Below are positions 62,201-64,000 of a DNA stretch of 64,000 bases, piece by piece. The translations under genes were made by a program, and so were the position numbers. The DNA is from Monoplex corrugatus (Eukaryota > Mollusca > Gastropoda > Littorinimorpha > Ranellidae), in assembly GCA_030674185.1 (NCBI GenBank), contig CM060307.1:47436181-47500180 (forward strand), given 5' to 3'. The number at the start of each line of letters is the position of its first letter. The stretch's first letter is position 1. The notes under the pieces were generated by a model that was not told the DNA's origin, made no database searches, and was given only the letters and a program-made list of their open reading frames with translations.

Positions 62201-63596
62201 AGGGGGGTAGGTTACGTTTCTGCCAAGATATGCTGAGAATTTACAAGAACTGCGACCCTAAGCGGCTGGATGAAATTGTGACAGGTGACGAAACCTGGAT
62301 GTACGTGTATGAACCTCGGAGAAAGTCACAGAACAAGAGCTGGGTTCCTAAAGGTGGGATTCCCCCTCAAATCGCTCGTCGTCAACATTTGCAAAAGAAA
62401 GTGTTATACACCATCTTTTTCAACTCAAAGGGGATCGTGCTACAGAAACCATGCAAACAAGGAGAGACCATCACTGGAAAGGTCTACGGAGACTCAGTAC
62501 TGTCTGACATCAAGAAGTTTTATGCAACTTCCCGACCAACTGCAGGCATGAGAGGAATCAAGATTCTTCATGATAACGCACCTGCTCACAAGTCAAGGCT
62601 CATACGAGAATACCTTGCAACCCAGAACATCCATACTTTGCCACACCCTGCTTACTCCCCAGACCTTGCACCCTGTGACTTCTGTTTCCACATCTGGCAG
62701 GAAGAAGGTTCAAGAGCCTAGCAGCCTTGGGAACGGTGGTTTTCCAGTGTCTGTTACATATACCCAAAGAAGCTCTACAGTGGATCGAGCGAATGCAGAA
62801 GTGTGTGGCAGCAGGAGGCGAATACTTCGAACAGATGAAATGAATCTTTTTTTTGTTTTGCCGGTGAGTCTTTGATGTATAAGTTTGTTGGTCTCATTCT
62901 ACTGGAAAGTACCCTCGTACAACATTTTAATACCAAGAAATAGCATAACAATTCCATCGCTCATCATCATCATCATATGCCCCGCCACAGGGCATTAGCA
63001 ATCATTGCCCTCCTTATGAATCCCTTGTAACTGCAAGTACATCTCCCACCCTCCCTGTCCTCAGCCACTCTGCAAGTCCATCCAATATTTTCTCCCTGGG
63101 TCTACCTGGTGCTTTTTTCCCCTCCAGTTTTCCTGCTGTGACTAGGTGCTCTAATTTCTCTTGCCTCATAAAATGTCCTAGAATGTTGCTTGTCTTTTCC
63201 TAACCTTCTTCATCAATGTTCTTCTTGTGTCTGCCTCCTTCAAGACTGTCTCATTTTTTTTTTTTTTATTTGCTGTCCATGGAACTCTTAACATTCTTCT
63301 TAAAAACCACATTTCAGCATTTCATCACTACTTACATTCAAATCTCCCTCCTCAGTCAGCACAGCAGCAGATCTCTGTTCAGGATCATGGTCCTTGCTGC
63401 GCAGTGCTGCCTGGTAGGTTGGGGGCTGACCTCGCACAGGTATCCTGGAGCGGAGAGGATTGTCGGGGGAACTGGAGGTATGGGCGTGCATGGCATCCGA
63501 TCTCTGAGCTCGGTACTCCTCCAGCATCTCTTCGCCCCGCGTTTTCTCCAAAAGTTCTTCATGCAGTTTGGCACGGCCTGGGTCTGATGTTGGTAC
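44510..63596 (-). CDS. ALMS-motif coiled-coil centrosome/cilium protein (ALMS1/CEP295-like), 5'-incomplete
   Basis: Proteins with a C-terminal ALMS motif (ALMS1, CEP295, C10orf90) sit at centrosomes and ciliary basal bodies. Eight exons join with GT-AG borders and consistent phases: 63596-63336, 60821-60784, 59717-56739, 55867-55629, 55168-54870, 49620-49413, 48411-48348 and 46853-46754. The ~1,400 visible residues begin with LHEELLEKTRGEEMLEEYRA. The 993-residue large exon is a long Glu/Arg/Ala coiled coil (about residues 180-480), then Ser/Arg/Pro-rich disordered segments. The last exons give TWFIPMKEDRPWRQPLKERQ, LQEALMRRRPGFISSLRQRQ and the ALMS-like block (FHPKRRVFSKQEMKELTEKI, YKRLPEV, NRLRAKVFNK). 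The 5' exons lie right of the window. The last two exons (44738-44665, 44552-44510) are weakly supported. Exact orthology is uncertain. Confidence 0.82.
44665..44738 (-). CDS. Possible penultimate exon of the ALMS-motif gene
   Basis: Good splice sites on minus (CATTTTTGTAG acceptor, GTAAGT donor) and the right entry phase. The encoded LFGLVWKIVQEWTKSNQQEK does not resemble the usual end of ALMS motifs, so this is tentative. Confidence 0.35.
45452..45516 (+). other. Hairpin with exon-like borders
   Basis: CTGCAAAGGTCTAC (45452-45465) pairs perfectly with GTAGACCTTTGCAG (45503-45516). On + it is preceded by ATAATTTTAG and followed by GTAAGG, so it looks like a 65-nt exon, open in one frame. 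It is probably a chance structure or a small MITE. Confidence 0.45.
45747..45937. mobile_element. TTAA-bounded palindromic MITE, copy 4
   Basis: Left end TTAACCCTATGACTTCTGCA. Internal landmarks match copy 1 (CCACCGGCTTCCTGCAGGAA and GCTTTGCTGCCATGGCTG). The right end is degraded (GGGAGTCAGGGCGTTTAA). Confidence 0.78.
46262..46335. repeat. (GT)n microsatellite
   Basis: Pure TG repeat of about 70 nt in an intron of the ALMS-motif gene. Confidence 0.95.
46754..46853 (-). CDS. ALMS-motif gene exon (ALMS-motif core)
   Basis: Acceptor ATTTCAG, donor GTATGT. Encodes IYKRLPEVKFMEIQKKRDEE and YRMNRLRAKVFNK, the core of the motif. Confidence 0.9.
47775..47935 (+). repeat. Dispersed ~150-bp repeat, copy 3
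   Basis: GGGTTTTGTGCAGGCTCAGG and ATCTGGGTGGAGTGTTTACG match 18230-18380. Confidence 0.6.
48348..48411 (-). CDS. ALMS-motif gene exon (FHPKRRVFSKQEM)
   Basis: Acceptor TGTTCCCACAG, donor GTAAGT. Encodes NLFHPKRRVFSKQEMKELTE. Phases 1 in, 2 out. Confidence 0.9.
48610..48890. repeat. Diverged direct dimer of a ~65-bp GC-rich unit
   Basis: TAGCCAGGCAGGGTCGACC, AAAGT, ATCTC, GCGCGCC (48660-48705) recurs as TAGCCAGCAGGGCAGAGCC, AAAGT, ATCTC, GTGCGCC (48829-48880), with a purine-rich stretch between. Both lie in the intron between ALMS-gene exons 49413 and 48411. Confidence 0.5.
49071..49183. mobile_element. TTAA-type MITE, copy 5 (5'-truncated)
   Basis: Begins inside the family consensus (TGCAGGAAGCTGGTATATAG) and ends at GGAGTCAAAGGGTTAA. 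The internal GCTTTGCTAACATGGTTGAC matches the other copies. Confidence 0.75.
49413..49620 (-). CDS. ALMS-motif gene exon (LRQRQKR helix)
   Basis: Acceptor CTGCTGTTCCCAG, donor GTATAT. Encodes SKEKPFMPMLQEALMRRRPG, FISSLRQRQKRVKLAAENRQ and CSANPDAHPYS. The 3' end of a Penelope-like element lies about 55 bp before its acceptor. Confidence 0.9.
49675..52190 (-). mobile_element. Penelope-like retroelement with intact ORF, in an ALMS-gene intron
   Basis: Minus-strand element with one long ORF (52073-50124) and a ~450-bp 3' UTR whose sequence recurs at 36545-36910 and 23400-24250. Upstream of the ORF is a GC-rich segment (52100-52200, GGGGTCAAGGGGCAACGCCC-type). It lies in the same orientation as the host gene. 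I found no convincing target duplication, so exact ends are approximate. Confidence 0.82.
50124..52073 (-). CDS. Penelope-like reverse transcriptase with C-terminal GIY-YIG endonuclease, open frame
   Basis: 649 codons without a stop. The N-terminal region includes DIVIKPTDKGGAIVVWDRHL. RT boxes follow: FYLLPKIHKTNNPGRPIVSA, YLFTLDVTSLYTSIPH (catalytic D), VAMGTKMGPSYACLFMGYLE and FFRRYIDDCIG (YIDD, about residues 330-340), then ISFLDIKVSL. After a basic linker comes a cysteine cluster (CNKPKCKTC) and the GIY-YIG domain (YNIVYLISC, QLYIGETGCTLDTRFKEHL) with the R, H and E expected for catalysis, ending KLGTRKPYGLNDKP. The protein reverse-transcribes element RNA and nicks the target. It is shorter at the N-terminus than many relatives, so it may be slightly truncated, but every catalytic box looks intact. 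Confidence 0.9.
   Translation of the reverse strand: MSDREPPRNTFPEVEHYINKCHQEIDCLNMRPKKYSNISEEESDALHSLKNRDDIVIKPTDKGGAIVVWDRHLYIKEAQKQLYKKLDQPAHMTNHAKISKLINNLITSKQLPPTARLLIKQLPVQSLFYLLPKIHKTNNPGRPIVSACNCPTENISQFLDHILQPIVQALPTFIKDTNHTLNLIQIINEDHTFKPQYLFTLDVTSLYTSIPHSDGLKALQHFLDKRRDQTLSTSTLVRLAELVLTMNTFSFGDETFSQVSGVAMGTKMGPSYACLFMGYLEEQILQQYKKPKPEFFRRYIDDCIGMTSLDHDQLLQFIYYVQTFHPSIKFTYEISNTSISFLDIKVSLQSEQLVTTVHYKPTDSHSYLDYQSSHTSNTRNSIPYSQFLRLRRLCSDEDDFQDKAVEMTRFFLRRHYPLEVINEARKKINSVSRPNALHSKPKAATEDRPVLSLVYHPSLHLVKRIILSNWNILRSSPTTGETFDKRPLIVYKRDTNLRDLLVHSNLSKPVSQPPGTSPCNKPKCKTCPFLCSATTVKGPKSHMRITKHFNCQTYNIVYLISCSQCSQLYIGETGCTLDTRFKEHLADIRHQRDKTIPNHFNQSDHSINDIRVKGLWLLYNNSTIDRKDRESHLINKLGTRKPYGLNDKP
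52873..53816 (-). pseudogene. Transposase-like C-terminal fragment (possibly hAT-related), one frameshift
   Basis: Two overlapping minus frames make one protein: 53816-53265 (LVLLFLETAQKGFIGCGKYL, QRKLPINNDVLKSMAALDPE, KYQFLYNMASALLTCFHGPK) and 53409-52873 (MGDIMDKRSSRLKVDRLAAF, then a Lys/Arg/Glu-rich tail). They connect at about 53305 by a 1-nt shift. The pattern of cysteine-poor helices and a VESSFN...MGDIMD block resembles the C-terminal part of uncharacterised hAT-related transposases in marine invertebrates. I cannot name the family. No N-terminal half is visible. Confidence 0.5.
54774..54834. repeat. (CA)n microsatellite
   Basis: CA repeat with AAATA interruptions, 35 bp downstream (minus sense) of the exon ending at 54870. 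Confidence 0.9.
54870..55168 (-). CDS. ALMS-motif gene exon (TWFIP / PWRQPLKE)
   Basis: Acceptor TTGTTAAAG, donor GTAAGA. Encodes PSAVTWFIPMKEDRPWRQPL, KERQAYSACKDWRPM and a coil ending CRMSLQ. The TWFIP...PWRQPL block is characteristic of the region before ALMS motifs. Confidence 0.9.
55629..55867 (-). CDS. ALMS-motif gene exon
   Basis: Acceptor TTCCTCAACAG, donor GTAGGT. Encodes RQSPSPPRHKHRGPSPVELR, LKAWAEREARSPLRDP and RRVKSYDFDGENQPPVRQQW. Phases 2 in, 1 out. Confidence 0.88.
56145..56242. repeat. (CA)n microsatellites
   Basis: Two CA arrays (56145-56163 and 56206-56242) in an ALMS-gene intron. Confidence 0.9.
56390..56530. repeat. Dispersed repeat, copy 2 (copy 1 at 14368-14640)
   Basis: Short ATATTC array, then CCATGTGAAACTCAGTCTG, a T run and GAAGACTTCTGAAAGGCAAG, in the same order as copy 1. 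Confidence 0.6.
56739..59717 (-). CDS. ALMS-motif gene, 2,979-nt coiled-coil exon
   Basis: Open over its full length. Acceptor after CTTATTGTGCAG, donor GTAAAT. Starts RSPEDKTDGTQD. Heptad-rich Glu/Arg/Gln segments (REEAEILHQQEQRRQEADQ, AAAKRRREAELLRELELRHE) are followed by a predicted globular patch (HPDLHILWERFM), a second coil (DKLRNRIEQQRKKIDKERMK) and Ser/Pro/Arg-rich sequence ending SPARSDRHR. The conserved-looking KLKSLLSAKQSGLLDD follows the second coil. Confidence 0.92.
59987..60014. repeat. Poly-G run
   Basis: About 20 G, one A, then six G in an ALMS-gene intron. Confidence 0.9.
60171..60583 (+). mobile_element. 413-bp LINE 3' fragment with perfect 11-bp target duplication
   Basis: The + frame encodes the extreme C-terminus of a LINE reverse transcriptase (ELWFYRRLLRVKWTDRRSNE, RRKLKYVGHAIRNERTDLMS, KRNRGRPPASLARNI, SQDRECWRQLVRTS), a region seen in RTE-like and related clades. 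It ends in the tandem tail GGTGAGACAGGTGAGAC. ACAACGTTGTC flanks it exactly (60160-60170 and 60584-60594), so it is a typical severely 5'-truncated insertion, antisense to the host gene. Confidence 0.85.
60784..60821 (-). CDS. ALMS-motif gene, 38-nt micro-exon
   Basis: Acceptor TGTCCTCAG, donor GTGAGG. Encodes ANRQPSFTDESL and two bases of an Arg codon completed by the next exon. Short but phase-correct on both sides. Confidence 0.75.
61608..62917 (+). mobile_element. mariner transposon (~1.31 kb), inactive
   Basis: Terminal inverted repeats of about 28 bp (CGAGGGTAATTTCCAGTAGA at the left against the complement of the right end, with about one mismatch) lie directly inside TA dinucleotides (61606-61607 and 62918-62919), the mariner target. 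Length and layout are typical. It sits between ALMS-gene exons at 60821 and 63336, antisense to the host gene. Confidence 0.9.
61798..62861 (+). pseudogene. mariner transposase, one stop and one frameshift
   Basis: The start MAKKMAFSTADYRSYIKVHV leads into the DNA-binding HTH region (ASEILADMRALGQPSAPSKA, then LEEIADCLDIHWSTASKIL). The DD34D catalytic core follows: VTGDETW, then ILHDNAPAHKS, then YSPDLAPCDF with 34 residues between the last two aspartates. A TAA at 61996-61998 interrupts the frame after TEDNRG, and an indel near 62685 shifts the last ~55 residues (ALQWIERMQKCVAAGGEYFE in another frame). All catalytic residues remain, but no full protein can be made. Confidence 0.9.
62955..63190 (-). 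mobile_element. LINE 3'-end fragment (copy of 8935-9130)
   Basis: The minus strand ends in (ATG)n (TCATCATCATCATCATATG on +). CAATATTTTCTCCCTGGGTC and CCTGGTGCTTTTTTCCCCTC match the first copy. Confidence 0.65.
63336..63596 (-). CDS. ALMS-motif gene, first exon in the window
   Basis: Acceptor GCTTTGGCAG (minus), donor GTAAGT, 87 codons, phase 0 at both ends. Encodes VPTSDPGRAKLHEELLEKTR and further charged sequence ending in VLTEEGDLN. Confidence 0.85.
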
Positions 63597-63744
63597 CTGC
63601 CAAAGCAGTATCATATAACGTTGTATATTTTGTTTTACTGAGTACAATCTGAGAGGTAACTTTGAAGAAGTTATTTAATTTTCTGTAACCTACATATGTT
63701 GAAGTGTTCTTTTTCTGATCAGAAAATACAAGGCAGAAAGCACG

Positions 63745-63835
63745 CACGCACGCATGCACGCACACACACACATGCATGCACGCACATACACACACACAAA
63801 AAATCACACACATACACACTACACACACAAACACA
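63745..63835. repeat. (CGCA)n/(CA)n microsatellite
   Basis: CACGCACGCACGCATGCACG followed by CA repeats. Thr/His- or Val/Cys-rich open frames here are artefacts. Confidence 0.92.
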
Positions 63836-63848
63836 TATATACATATAT

Positions 63849-64000
63849 GTGACCTTCCAGCACGAAATCAGTCTTAACTAGCATTTTGTGTATTTTCAGA
63901 TATACATATCACAAGAAAGTGTACATTCTGCTGATAATTTTGGTACTTGAATGAAGCTTGTACTAAAAAAAAATGTGACCTGCCAGTACGAAATCAGTCT
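63849..64000. repeat. Two copies of a ~26-bp segment, second cut by the window end
   Basis: GTGACCTTCCAGCACGAAAT, CAGTCT (63849-63874) recurs as GTGACCTGCCAGTACGAAAT, CAGTCT (63975-64000). The second copy reaches the last base, so it may be the start of a longer repeat. Confidence 0.7.

Overview
The window is nuclear DNA from an invertebrate animal, most likely a marine gastropod mollusc. The grounds are GT-AG introns, dense (CA/GT)n microsatellites and a mixture of Penelope, L2, Tx1, mariner, hAT and piggyBac-type elements. That taxon is an inference; only 'metazoan' is secure. No prokaryotic operon, rRNA gene, functional tRNA or CRISPR array was seen.

Two host genes converge. On the + strand, nine exons (7765-25576) encode the last five sixths of a sideroflexin of the SFXN1/3 type, a mitochondrial inner-membrane amino-acid (serine) carrier; its first exons lie left of the window. 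On the - strand, eight phase-consistent exons (63596 down to 46754, plus two doubtful terminal exons to 44510) encode about 1,400 residues of a coiled-coil centrosome/cilium protein ending in an ALMS-type motif; its 5' exons lie right of the window. The space between them (about 25.6-44.5 kb) has no convincing host gene and is largely transposon debris.

Region by region: 61-7265 is a full-length Tx1/L1-like LINE (- strand) with a perfect 14-bp target duplication, sitting in a sideroflexin intron. The introns at 7.9-25.5 kb carry microsatellites, SINE-like repeats, a 36-bp minisatellite, a TTAA-bounded palindromic MITE and, in the largest intron, a head-to-head Penelope pair (19603-22945) forming two 1.58-kb inverted arms, then a piggyBac-like element nested in a Penelope tail. 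The 29.0-31.9 kb region holds a broken hAT transposase. The 36-37 kb region holds a small hAT-type MITE, a Penelope tail and a TTAA MITE. The 37.8-41.95 kb region is an old L2-like LINE (-) split by a younger L2 LINE (+). The 42.1-42.8 kb region is a 44-bp minisatellite. The ALMS-gene introns hold an open Penelope-like ORF (50124-52073), a second transposase-like fragment, a 413-bp LINE 3' fragment with an 11-bp target duplication, and a mariner element (61608-62917).

The two host genes show no functional link; they are neighbours in a repeat-rich stretch. The most unusual points are the 1.58-kb Penelope palindrome inside a transcribed intron, an in-frame TGA shared by both its copies, and a reading-frame break at the last splice junction of the sideroflexin gene.
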